Shown in pieces: positions 1-12,922 of a DNA stretch of 64,000 nt (the stretch's first letter is position 1; each line of letters starts with the position of its first letter). The DNA is from Fomitopsis serialis (taxonomy: Eukaryota; Basidiomycota; Agaricomycetes; Polyporales; Fomitopsidaceae), in contig NW_025954964.1 in NCBI RefSeq assembly GCF_022376445.1, forward strand, positions 1,240,001-1,304,000, read 5' to 3'. The translations under genes were made by a program, and so were the position numbers. The notes under the pieces were generated by a model, which did no database searches, was not told the DNA's origin, and saw only the letters and a list, made by a program, of their open reading frames with translations.

Positions 1-726
1 TGGACAGCTCGTGATGTCGCACGAATTGAACATCGTCAGGCGCGGCAGCAAAAGGGACCTGCTCGCTCCAGAAGGTGTTGTTAGGGGCCCAGGCGATTCT
101 GGTGAGATAGACATCATAAGAGACGTAGTCGGGCTTCGTTTCCGCGGCCTCGGGCGTTTGGATAGTGGGAGCCTCGGGAATCGACCAGTCGAGCTCGGGT
201 ACGTCCACATCCACGAGAGCCGGAGGGGTGCCGATGTCATACTGCGAAGTGTCCCCGATAGACGGGGGACTAGTGGGAAGCAAGTAGTGCAGTTAGATGA
301 ATGATAAAGTGCATTGAGCATCGACGTGAAAACTTACCATATGCGTCAGGCTCTGCCGTGCCCCCAGCCGACGGAACAATCAGCCAGTCGACCTTTGGGA
401 AGGGAGGAGCGAGGTCTCCCGGGCGCGTCTGCCACCTATCGGGATCCATCGACGGAGACTCCAGAAGATGGCTGAGCGTGTCCAGAGGTAAGTCGTCTGA
501 TGCACCAAGGCTGTAGCCACGCGTCTATCAGAATCCTTTCTTTCAAGGCAAGTCGCAATAAGACCACGTACGTGAGAACATAGGCGAGACCGAGCACTAG
601 AAATCCAGAGCCAATCGTGCGCCTGTTGACGTGCTGGGAGTACCGCGATGCAGAAGCGCTTGAGGTGAGGATGAAGATACTCTTGAGGGCGGCGATGCCC
701 TTCAAGAGATAGGGCGTGAGGAGCAT
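1..726 (-). CDS. Hypothetical membrane-associated protein, copy A (partial, possibly frameshifted)
   Basis: I do not recognise the family. The start is placed at 726 because the paralogue at 35832 begins with nearly the same residues (MLLTPYLLKGIAALKS here). The N terminus is hydrophobic. A 47-base intron (gtacgt...gatag) and a second one near 268-335 (gtaagt...cactag) are visible, and the 3' part runs off the window. Against the intact paralogue, one T is missing in a CCCTTCCC run near 400 and one base just after the second acceptor near 260, so the frame breaks twice. Either this copy is decaying or the consensus has errors here. Its promoter, with a TATA box and a CCAAT box, is conserved with the paralogue. 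Confidence 0.55.
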
Positions 727-820
727 AGCTGGGGAAGCTGATGGTTTAAGACGGTGAAAGTGCGCGAGTAGTGCGAGGCGAGCGGGGACGGTAGGTGAAT
801 GCAGGGAGATGGGCACGGGC

Positions 821-829
821 TACTTATAG
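821..829 (-). promoter_or_regulatory. TATA box of copy A
   Basis: CTATAAGTA on the minus strand, about 95 bases upstream of the start at 726. The same element, in the same spacing and with similar flanks, precedes the paralogue at 35740-35748. An inverted CCAAT box lies about 125 bases further upstream (954-958) and is also shared with the paralogue. Confidence 0.6.
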
Positions 830-1334
830 GCCTCGACGCGTCGTGCACGTGAGGGACGAGTTGTTGAATGCGATTCAACAAACCCGCACGTGCGACGCGC
901 GTCGGGGGCGCATCGCGTCGGGCGATCCGCCACAAGTAGTTCCCCGCGTCCTGATTGGCTGGTCACCAAGTTCACGGTGGCGTACGCGCATCGCCGCCGT
1001 TTCCGAGGGTGACGACCTGAGTTTGTGCGCGTCGACCATGCAAGCCGCGTGAGGTCTACAACATGACAAAGTAAAACCACAGATACTAATGTGAAATTGG
1101 GAGCGGCGGGCACACACCGTTGAACCCCAGGAAGTAGGTAACGTCGCGCATGGCACGGCTCTTCACATTATGACAGACCAACATGACAGCGGGACAAACA
1201 AACATGGCGCACCTTGGTTCGTCTTGCTCTCGCACACCTTTCCCCTCCTCCATCTTCTCCCGCTCATCCACGGCGCCGGTCGGGCCTGGTGCCCGCGCTT
1301 CCCACTGGCATCTACCCCGTTCCCAGCATCCACG

Positions 1335-2481
1335 ATGGCACTTTTTGAAGCATATGCCGCCGCCCGCGACGCAACACGGCAGCTCTACTTGTATATCATA
1401 GAAATTGGCCGTCGCCAATTCGGGAAGGTCATACGCAGGACACAACATTTGACGATCAGTGCCTTCGAGGTCGTGCAATACGGCTGGAATACTCGGTTAG
1501 TGGTGCATACTGCATCGACAGTACTCGCTTGTCTAACACGAAACTCACAGCGAACCTAAGTTATCCTTGCCGCAACATGCCAGTGCAGATGACGTTGCTC
1601 CTCGGCCGGCCATCGCCGCTACAGCACCTCCGTTGTCAGCGGGCATTCATGCCAACTTGACCCACTCCGAGGACGATGAAGCCTTGCCACAACACACGTG
1701 TGTAAGCGACGTTCAACCTCCTTGGTCGGCCATCGCCACTGCAGTACCTTTACCTCTCTTGCCAGTACCTCTCCCTCTCTTGCCAGGACCTCCACCTCTC
1801 TTGCCAACCGTGACGAACATTACCAGCTCGGCGCACAATGCAGCCTTGCCGCCACCCATATCACCTGCAACGCTATCTGGCGTATCAGAAGATACTGCGC
1901 GGCCCTCACAACCGCTCACCGGGACGACGCTGGAGCCTCCACGCCATACGCAAGCACAATGCCCCGCGGCGAGCGATTCCCCTGGGTCTGGGGGTCACCC
2001 CGGCACCCCGACGCTAGTGATATTGCTTGGTGCTGTGTTCCTTGCCGTCTGCGCCATCCACGTTGTCGCCCAGAAATGTGGAAGGGGCCGACGCCCGCAC
2101 ACCAAACAGAGGAATCTGCCCAGATCGCAGCACCCGTCCCAAGATCTAGACGTTGCGCAAGCAAGGCCGATGAGGCGCAGCAATCCACGACTCTGGGCCC
2201 CAATAAACGCGCTTCAAGACATCTACGACGGGTTGCACGACTGCACCTCCGAGACACCGTGTTTCGCGCCAGGCGACCCCACGGTCACATATGACTTCGG
2301 GACCGGGAGATTTCCGCTCAGACTGGGGATTCGTGTCGCGCCCAAGCGTTCGACCCCCATCGTCGTGGACCCTTCGGTGCCTCCGCTGCTGGACGACGTC
2401 ATCCAGGATGCGATGGATCTTCAGGCGGAGATGGATGCTGCGTGGGACGAGGTACTCCGTCGTGACCGTGCGGCGTGCTAG
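1335..2481 (+). CDS. Proline-rich single-pass membrane protein of unknown function
   Basis: Two exons, 1335-1495 and 1551-2481, joined by a 55-base gttagt...cacag intron, give a 363-residue protein. The N-terminal 54 residues are charged and helical. A low-complexity Pro/Ala/Thr/Ser stretch follows, with three consecutive copies of a PLPLLP-like unit at about residues 120-139 encoded by imperfect 21-base tandem repeats (1745-1807). A hydrophobic segment at about residues 207-226 is followed at once by basic residues, the pattern of a single membrane span with a cytosolic C-terminal side. The acidic C terminus has no recognised domain. It is transcribed divergently from copy A, with about 600 bases between the starts. 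Confidence 0.6.
1745..1807 (+). repeat. Three imperfect 21-base tandem repeats inside the proline-rich gene
   Basis: Units read roughly TACCT(T/C)(T/C)(A/C)CCTCTCTTGCCA and encode the PLPLLP segment. They lie in phase with the reading frame, so copy number changes would keep it open. Confidence 0.7.
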
Positions 2482-3039
2482 GTGGAACGGCCGTCGCAGT
2501 CAGTTGTGATGGTTGGTCTTCTTAGCCCCTGCAGGTACTTAACCGCGTCGTGCTTGGACTCGGACACCATTCCTATACAGAATTAGTCCAACGTTATTGT
2601 TATGTAGCTCTGTAACGACCAGTCTCACTCGGACATTGGATTTGTGTTTCAATAGCTGACCCATGGTGTCCTGTCTTGTTTTGTAGCAATGCATTTCCCG
2701 CCCCGTACCTTTGATACAATGAGTCTGTCAACGACCAACAGCACAAAGACGTAAGTTATAATAACCGACACTGCCTCTGAACGATGTAAAACGCACTGTC
2801 TTACGGATGGCAGATAGTCATTGTGCCTATGTGCTCATGACAGAGACATCCGTCCAAAGACAGCTCTCGGCGAGGGCAGCCAACTGCAGCCAACCTTGAT
2901 GTATTGGCCTGTTCTTGCGTGCTCCAATCTGACCTCGATTTGTCCAGCCCTTAGCACATAATCAATATCACATATGATAGCTACTCAAGACAATTCACAC
3001 CGGTGCACTCCGATTCCCCAGAACGTAGAATGCATGCCC
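2482..3039. other. Intergenic, convergent 3' ends
   Basis: This AT-richer spacer separates the 3' ends of the proline-rich membrane gene and the NKAP-like gene. I see no coding pattern, RNA gene or repeat. Confidence 0.6.
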
Positions 3040-4641
<1,602 letters not shown>

Positions 4642-5547
4642 CGCAGTCTGACGAGCACTGTTGTGGGTGTGTGAAGCAGTGGTGAAGACGTCTACGAGTT
4701 GCTCGTTGTCCGTAGGATGGAAGCGACAAAGAGGATGGAACGAAGCAGCCACAGGTCAGAGAGCGCCCATGCAGTGGTAGAAAGCGTGGGAACTTCTGGT
4801 GTATCGTTTTGAGCCAATCTAGGACCTCTCGCGCGAGCTCCCAATTGCACGCCCAGCTCGCCAATGTTGTCACCACTTCTACATACATGCATACGTACGC
4901 GTGCGATTGTCTGACAGAAGATTGGAATTTTGCTGTTGCGTCACATCGCACTCCTGGCTCGTCTCGAGCTTACGTACCCTGACGACGACTGACCCCGCAA
5001 AGCGGCTCGTTTAGCATCAGACCGTACCATGAATCTGGCCGCAGACTCCATCGCCGCCCTCATGACACCACCCGAGTCCTCATGGCACCTACTTAGACTG
5101 TTAGACTACCTGACAGACCCACGAAGCACCGCTCAGAAGAGAATACCAGATTCGTATCGACCTATACAATCACAACCACGGTGCTTCTCGCGATCGAGCA
5201 TACCTCTGCAAGATTCTTGCGAACACCGAGAACGCTGTGTCAATTCGATTCTGCGATACATCATCGGGTATAGCGGTTCTATCTACACTCAGGGTCTCTT
5301 AAAGCTACAATAAATTCGTATCCGTAACGTGGTTTGGTTATGGCGATATGGAGAGGTCCGGCAGCTATATATGTTGCCCGATAAATAAGGCACAAAACAG
5401 GCGTATCTGTTGGCGATGTTCAGATACCTACTAAAAAGGTACACATGTCACAGTCGACAACTATCCACAGCGCGAGATCACAGATCATATACGCAGACGG
5501 ACAAGACCGGGGAGCATCCGTCAGAAGATGACGTAGGTGGAGACGCC
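4642..5547. other. Intergenic region between NKAP-like gene and Ohr gene 1
   Basis: Only short, unconvincing open frames occur, for example one of 94 codons at 5029-5313 with no recognisable product. It should contain the NKAP promoter (minus strand) and the 3' end of the first Ohr gene. I see no repeat or RNA gene. Confidence 0.5.
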
Positions 5548-6274
5548 TCAGACCTTGACGACGGAGACCTCGCAGCCCTGCGTCAGCGCGCGGCTGTACG
5601 CACAGAACTGCCACCCGGAGTCAGCGTGGACGGAAGATGAGGGGACAGATCAGACTCACATCGTGCGCGGCAGCGATGATGTCATCGTCGTCGATACCCT
5701 CGACACCGACCTCGACGCGCAGGCCGAAGCCCTCGAGGTCTGGGTTTTCGGGGTGCCCGAGGAACACCTTCGTGTGCACCTTCGCCGTCTCGCTCAGCTC
5801 CTTCTTGCCCGCTCTCGCAGCCATGAGCTGCAGCGACCCCAGGAAGCACGCTGTATCGCGATCAGCATACGGCAGGACACGACGCAGCGAGCAACACTTA
5901 CTGGCGTAGCCCATGCCGAAGAGCTGCTCGGGGTTCGGGCCTTCGCCCTTCCCGCCGATGACCTTGGGCATGTCCATCCTGAGCTCGAGGGGCGAGTCGC
6001 CGCTCGACCGCACTACACCGCCTTTCCGTCCAGAGCCCTCCGCGGTGGATTTGGCGAAGTACTGCGGACATGCGGGCGTCAGCGCGACTCGGAGTCATGG
6101 GTAGGACGTGAAGCTTACGACGTGGTCCTTCAGAGTGAGGATGCCTCGCGCGTGTGATGACTCAGACAAGGCTTGCTTGTCAACGCGCGGTGCGAGACGT
6201 ATGCCCTCGCCTGCGAAATGGCGGGGTGTATAGCGGGTTGAGAGAGGACGAAGGATGGCAGTGGTCGGACGCAT
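5548..6274 (-). CDS. OsmC/Ohr-family organic hydroperoxide reductase, copy 1, probable mitochondrial leader
   Basis: Four exons (6274-6119, 6061-5902, 5850-5660, 5607-5548) give 188 residues. Ohr proteins reduce organic hydroperoxides with two cysteines. All four key residues are visible: the first Cys in GYATCFLGSL, the second in DFCAYSRALT, the Glu in NPEQLF, and the Arg in a GRKGG context. The approximately 48 residues before the domain are rich in Arg, Ala, Ser and Thr and poor in acids, like a mitochondrial import leader. The start has a good context (gccaccATG), and a TATA-like ATATAAG lies about 225 bases upstream near 6496. It lies head-to-tail with a second Ohr gene having introns at the same positions, so the pair arose by tandem duplication. 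Confidence 0.85.
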
Positions 6275-6981
6275 GGTGGCGAGGTATGGAGGGGTGGGTT
6301 GGATGGGTGTGCAAGGACAGGAAGTTAAGTAGTTGGATTAGCGTGAGATTAGAATGCCGGCGTCTATGTGCGACGACGAGATAGTGTACGCGGGTCGTGA
6401 GAGGTCGTAACAAGTGTGAGTGCGTTGGGAGTGCACAGCTTGGGCGAGAGGGTGATTGCTTGGAGAACTGATGGGGAGCACGTCCGGGCTGGTGCCTTAT
6501 ATCTGAGGGACCTGAGGAGCGCGCGCGTGAGGAAAACAAATTGCGCGTCTACTGGCGCAGGGCGCAGCCTGAGCCATGCACCGACAGTTCACGCAGAGTT
6601 GACGAGCGCAATGACTTTGCGGGTGACGCGCGCATTGGAGCGCGCTGCACGGGCCAATGAGCGACGCAGGCCAATGAGCGACGCAAGCGGCCCGACGACC
6701 GCCACAGTCACGCTTCTGTGACCGTTGCGATCCCCGATGCGGCAAGAAGACGTGCGTGCGCGCCACAACGCAAGCGGAACGAGGCTGGGCAGTGGCTGGC
6801 TGTGGCTGGGCGCACCACCGCTGCTCCGCGCCATGAGGGGCGTGGAGCCGCACGCACCGACAAGCCGACCACGCAGCCCGCCAGGAGCAAGGTGTATTAC
6901 ATCCGTATCCAAATCGCATTCGCCCAGTAGTAATGGAAATGGACTAGGTTCGATGTCACTAGCAGCTTGTCGCTGCGGACT

Positions 6982-7692
6982 CTACGCCGCGGACACATTC
7001 ACGACAACGCCCTTGCTCAACGCGCGACTGTACGGGCACGCCTGCGGAAATGGGTCAACCATGCGCCACCCCCAACGGATTGCCATGAGCGCATACGCAC
7101 CTCATGCCCAGCCCTGACGAGCTCCTCATCCGCGCCCTCTACCTGGATGTCCACCTCGAGCCCGAATCCCTCCATCTCCTTCGGCTCCCCAACGTGCACC
7201 TGCGCGTGCACCACCGCCTTCTTCGCCATCTCTGCCTTGCCGAGCTTCCCGGCCACGAGCTGCATCGCGCTCAGGAAGCAGGCTGCAGAGAGAAATTGAG
7301 TGATGCGAGCCTAGATTGACTACAGAGCGGCCTCGCACCTGCATATCCCATGGCGAAGAGCATCTCCGGGTTCTGCCCGTCCCCCTTGCCTCCGAGCGAT
7401 TTGGGCATTGCGAGGCGCAGACTGAGCCCATGGTCGTCATCGGACTTCACCTGTCCGTTCCTGCCTTGGCCCCGCGCCGTGGCATGGGCGGTGTACTGAC
7501 AGTATTCAAATTGATTGAGCCACCATACGGTCGTTGAATTACACCTCGAGCTACCTTGTGATCCTTGAGCGTTATGAGCGTCCGCGTGGGGTAGCGGAGG
7601 GCATGCGCCCGTGCTCCATGTGCAAGGACAGGTCGCGTACTTGCAAGTCTGAGAGGGCTGAGCATCGTCAACTGCGTTGAGAGAGGAGGCAA
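6982..7692 (-). CDS. OsmC/Ohr-family organic hydroperoxide reductase, copy 2, probable mitochondrial leader
   Basis: Four exons (7692-7555, 7495-7339, 7282-7101, 7041-6982) give 178 residues. The intron positions and the final exon length match copy 1. The Ohr cysteines lie in GYAACFLSAM and EACPYSRALS, the second closer to the canonical VCPYS than in copy 1. NPEMLF keeps the conserved Glu, and an Arg lies in GQGRNG. The N terminus is basic and hydroxylated, as for mitochondrial import. A second in-frame Met at 7665 is a possible alternative start. A TATAAAAA box on the minus strand lies near 7732-7740. The two copies differ at many positions, so the duplication is not recent. Confidence 0.86.
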
Positions 7693-7731
7693 AGGAAGAG
7701 GAGATGCACGACTCGCATGGAATCGGTTGTG

Positions 7732-7740
7732 TTTTTATAT
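7732..7740 (-). promoter_or_regulatory. TATA box of Ohr copy 2
   Basis: ATATAAAAA on the minus strand, about 45 bases upstream of the first in-frame ATG at 7692. Confidence 0.6.
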
Positions 7741-8157
7741 GCGGTCTACGTTGAAGAGGATGGCTCATGACGCTGCAGTTGACACTGAACGAGCCAGGAG
7801 CGCCCTCGCGATCGACTACGTCCCGATTTAGAGGACCCGCGTCGTCGTCGCAGTGGCGGACCACACACTGACTCTGTACCTTGCGTACACTGCACGGTTG
7901 TGTACCACAGTACAACGAACCGAGTGGGCATGTATCTCTACGAGGCGCGCAATCAGGGACGGGTAAACAGACTGAGGACAGCATGCTTACCTCTCAGGTC
8001 GACCACGACATACACGATGCGAGACCTGATCATAGGCCAGAGCTTGCGACCCGCGCACCAAAACACAGCAGAGAAACATTCAAACGCACAAGAAAGTATA
8101 ATACACTTTATACACAACAGCAGCACACACCGGACATACCCACACCTCGCCTCACAC
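7741..8157. other. Intergenic, between Ohr copy 2 promoter and the 3' end of RSE1
   Basis: No coding pattern, RNA gene or repeat is visible. The region should carry upstream control sequence for Ohr copy 2 and the RSE1 terminator, but I see no definite motif. Confidence 0.5.
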
Positions 8158-11100
8158 TCAGAACCCACTCGCCGTCACGCGGAGCTGCTCCAGCTTCTTC
8201 AGCACCTCGCCCACCGTCCTGTCCAGCTCGCCCGCAATCGCGCTCTGCTTGCTCGCCGGCAGCCTTGCAAACGTCTCGCACAGGTCCCCGTCCACGACCG
8301 CCTTCACGGGCACGTAGTACCCGCGCCACGACAGGTGGTCCCGCCCGACGAGGCTCAGCTGCTCCGTGCGCATGTGCTGCTCGAGCGTCGAGATGAAGTC
8401 CACGTCCTCCTTCGACACGAACGGCACCAGGATCCCGATCGTCCCGTGCAGCCCCGTGTACAGCAGCACCTCCCGCCCGCCCGCGACGAGCGACACCTTG
8501 TTGATCGCCGTCACGATGTCCCCCACGTGGAAGTGCGCGAGCATCTTCGTCTTGTGCGGCGCCCCCGCGAGGATGCCCTTCTCGTGCAGGATCCCCGCCC
8601 CCGTGGGGTCGTCGTCGACCTGGTCGGAGATCTTGGCGTCTAGCCGGTTCACAAAGACGTTCCCGAAGCGATCGCCGGCGACGACCGTGTTGTAATCCAC
8701 CATGGCCATCGACGTGACCCACCGAGGCTGCGTGTCGTCGGCGAACACGAGCAACCGGTTCTCTGGTGGCTTGTACACGGCAAAGAATACAGATTCTTGC
8801 ATGTCTCCGACGAGAATGCGCGAGCCCTGCGTGCTCAATGACACAATCGCGGAAGCGAAGCTCTGAATGAAGGAGTTAGAAAGAGCATGCATCGTCCGGT
8901 AGCATGAAACTCACTTTGTTCTCCACCTTCCGGAGGAGCTTTTTCTTGCCCATGTCGTACAATCGAAGCGCCTTGCCGACGCCAGCGACGAGTCGGCCTT
9001 GGAAAGCCATTACAGCAAGAGGGACGTCATTGGTATCAGTCTGTGAGAACGCGTCAGTTCCCCACCGAAGCCCCAAAACTACCGAGGGGAATACCTTATG
9101 CAGCAGCTCCAGATTTGTGCCATCCTCGGTGAACCGATATGTTCTGATCCACCCAGTCGTGCACGATCGCGGTGCGATAAAAGTATCCTGTGCAGTCCCA
9201 ACCACGAGATGGAGTTCGCTTCCTTTTGCGGAGAAGGGCACGACGGCGATTGAGAACGCGCATTCGTTCTCGTCGAGCGGAATCACGTTGACGGTCTTGG
9301 CCTGCGGAGGGATCAGTATATATGCGCAATTGGTTCCGGTACGGGACTTACGTCGACGGGGTTGATGATGCGAATACACGATGCCCATGTCCCCGCAGGT
9401 GCCTTCGGGCGACCGAACAACTCTGGCGGCAAGTCGGCCATTTCCTCATCAACCGGGATCCCTTTCTCTCGCTGGCCCGCTCGTTAGCTCAAGATCAAAC
9501 CATGGCATAGGGGAGCCCACCATCTCCTGCATGACCTTGGCCGCAGCGGCATCGCCCCTCACTCTGTGGTCACCCTCGATGAGGTAGAAAAGTCCATTTG
9601 TCGGATGCGGAATGAACTTGCGCGGAGTGTACGAGAGCGGGATGGCATCTTGCTTCAACTTTGTGCCAAGCTTGGGGACCTGGAAGATCCTGGGAGAAAG
9701 CTCGGGATTAGCCCAGTTCGTGAACTTAGCACGAAGAACGAAAAGAAAGAATAGGCTCAGTAGGAACAATTGGTAATGATCTTTATAAGCTTCGGCATGC
9801 ACCGGGAGGCGCTTTACGATCCCTTGGTCTCATCTCTGCGATCGAAGTCTCAAGAACGGACCACTCACCGAAGCACGCTCCCCGAAATGCCAATAAGACC
9901 CTCCGGGCACAGCTCCGCCGAGAAGCTCCACGCATAGTCGAGGTTCTCGAAGATCAACGGGGTGAAGTGCATGAGATTCTGGTAGGTGTAGTTCAGCCAC
10001 GATCGCGATGACAGTGCGAGGATGCCGGGGTTGCGCTGGATGAGTACGCGAATGAGGCGGATCGGGCGCGTGCCGAGGAACCGTGTGCGCGTGTCCGTGA
10101 GCTGTCCGTTGACCGGGTCGAGCACGGTCCGCAGCAGCACGCCGTTCTGCAGGCCAATGTTGACGAAGGTCGTGGGCTGCATTTTGTTGATACCAGCGTC
10201 GAGCATGTCGGCGATGCAGATGGCGGAGGGAGGTGCAGTCAAGGCTTGAAGACTAATCGTCTCCAGCGTGCTCTCCGGGTCTAGCGAGATGATGCGCACG
10301 GTCTGGTCCTCACAACCAACAGCCTGAAAGCGTATGGGTGTCAGTGCATCGAGCATTCTGCGAGAACGCTCCACATACCAAGTATGGCGTTCGTTGCCGC
10401 CCTTCCGGCACTTCCGCAATACTGAGCGCAAGCACAGTGCTACCCATCGCCTTCCGGTCCTGGTACTCGTTCAACTGCCCGTCCAGATCCAATTCGAAGT
10501 ACACCAGCTCCGCCGAGCTAAGCGCCACAACAACTTGGCGCTTGTTCGTGGTCGCAGCAACGATGGTCTTGCCAGACGGCACACGCCACTCGTTCACGCG
10601 CTTGTCGCTGAGGACATGTCGGATACCATGAGGGTGGACTTGCAAGAGGGCGTCGTATCCGATCTGCTGCACAGCAAGTGTAGGCGCTGAGGAGAGGAAG
10701 CCGGTGTCTTGTACTTCTTCAATGGTCTCTCCGATGCAAAGCACGAGAGTACCATTGACGAATGAGAGGATGATGTAGGAGTCAAAAGGGTCTGTATGAG
10801 TCGTCAGGAACACGCATTGAAACAAACAGTAGAATCTGATGCCTACCGTCCTCTTTTATCTTGGTCGTCCATACCGCATTCGGGATACCCGGCAAGTCCG
10901 AGCTGACCACTTCCTCCACCTCGAGACCATGCCTCAGCACACGGAACGTGCTCCGCGCTCCCCGACCACACGCAGCAAATATTTGGGGCGTATCCGAGTT
11001 CGGCAACAGATTCATGACCTTCGAGTCAAGGATAGGGCAGAGGGACTCCATCTCATCAACCATGGTAAGGTTGTCTAGAGTCCGAGGTCGGAAGTACGCG

Positions 11101-12512
11101 GAGGGAAGAGCGGACGAGGGGTTCGCCATGCCGAAGGAGGGGTAGGAGGCAGAAGAAAACTCGGGCTCGTTGTCATCGTCACCCAACTTTTGGAACTGAT
11201 AAAGGTAGCTGCAGACATAACCGGTCGAGTCAGCCTCGCAACGGCGCGGATCGCTCGATACTACTCAACTGGTTGCCGAACTCGGACGCGACGAACAGGA
11301 AACCGGACTTCAAGATGCACAAACTCGAAGCCACTGGGAGAGTGTCGAAGTACTTGATCTTCAAGGCCTTGACGTCCTGATCTTCATGGTCGATTGTGAC
11401 TTTGTAGAGGTCGCCCTCTTCACTCTGCAACAGGAAAAAGAATGCGCCCTATAACAGAGTGAGTCGTCGCAAAAACATCGAGGACCTTGTGCTTGCACCT
11501 TCATTTTGTGCATGACGGCGGCGGTGATTATCAATCCCCGGTTAGGATCTGAAAGAGGATGTTGTCGTCGCGGTATGGGCACACGATGCTGGGGCGCATC
11601 CATATGTCGGTAAATAATATGGTCTTCGCAGCACACCAACACACCAGAGGGCCCATCATAGCGGTCTGACGAGGCCAATTGGCCGCCAGGAACCTGAACG
11701 AGCAGGTTCGCTCTCGGGTCCGTTGGCTCGCTCCATTTCCGCACAACGTGATTAAGACCGAGGTCGAGCTCGTAGTAGGTCAATAACTGTCAAGACTCCG
11801 GCTGAGTGTATATTCTTCTGGATATCGCAGGCCACTGACCTTCTCTGCGTTGTTGAAGGCCTCCCCCGTTGGGTCTTGGTCGGAATCGGAGTAGTCAACT
11901 TCCAATGCGGCGAACATAGGATTATCGAAGCCAACATCCAACCCAATGATATGGTGGATGATGGAATTGTTCTTGTGAGCCTCAAGCGGCGAGGAGATGG
12001 TCAGATTTGCAGCGGCGTCGCGGTTCAGGATGTACACAAGTTTTGCCTTTTCAACCGCAGAGATCATTACACTTCGTCCTTTGGGATCGGTAGCCAAATA
12101 CTGGCCAGGAACGATTCTCCGTGCTCCCGACTTGCCGAAGGTTTCCTGGTGGACCTTAGCGAAGCTGCTTGTCTTCGGGTCATAGTCCAGAATCAAGATG
12201 CGGCCAGAGTCGGAGCCTAGGATGATGTAGTCTGAGAGAAAGCTGTGAATAACAGAAAGCTCCGAGATATACGTACAAGTCCTCACCCTTCGTGCCGCCT
12301 GTCAAACGAAAAGCGGCGAGCGAGCGGATGGACCCGAATACATCGCTCGCTATCACGGTTGAGACCTTTCCGCTTTGTACGTCCGGCCGCAAGAGCTCCA
12401 GGCGCGTGCCACGAGAGACGACGATCTCTTGATATCTCGAACCCGAGAAGTTGCCCGCGACAGCATGAGTTATGGCCGTAGGAGGTTGGAGAGTCAAATT
12501 GTACAAATGCAT
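8158..12512 (-). CDS. RSE1: Splicing factor RSE1 / SF3B3 (SF3b 130-kDa subunit)
   Basis: A gene of roughly a dozen exons encoding the SF3b subunit that contacts the U2 snRNP branch-site complex. The start ([20 protein letters not shown]) and family blocks in order identify it: [168 protein letters not shown] and [15 protein letters not shown] near the stop. The fold is three beta-propellers, shared with DDB1 and CPSF160. The introns examined splice in frame and I see no lesion. It is transcribed away from the topoisomerase III gene. Confidence 0.95.
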
Positions 12513-12922
12513 GGCGAGGGTGTGTCAGGAACGAGTGCGGGTAAAAGGGCGCGGAGGCCAGCAGGTTTACAGCTGCTGGAGAGGCTGTCGCACGCGAGCG
12601 GGAATTGACCGGTGCGGGTCGACGTGAGGGGTCGTGTAGCTCGTCGTCGTCGACGTCTGCGCGCGAAGGCTTGCCTTTGCTTGTCCAAGATCAAGCGCTC
12701 GTTGCGTATGCGCGTCTAGGCCGGTCATGGTCACGTGGATGTGCGCGACGCGTCGCGGCAGGCGACCAAAGCGCGTCTCAACAGTATCCGCCACCATCGT
12801 CCCACAACCTCGAGCATACTGCTCTTTTTCGTTCATACTCTCTTGGGGGTGCGTAGAGCTGCACTGCTCCAGTTGCTATCTATACGGCACCATTCTGCGC
12901 TCCACCACCCCCAACGGCAAGT
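12513..12922. promoter_or_regulatory. Divergent promoter region of RSE1 and topoisomerase III
   Basis: About 410 bases separate the two start codons. No clear TATA box is seen on either side, which is usual for housekeeping genes. The segment must hold both promoters. Confidence 0.5.
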
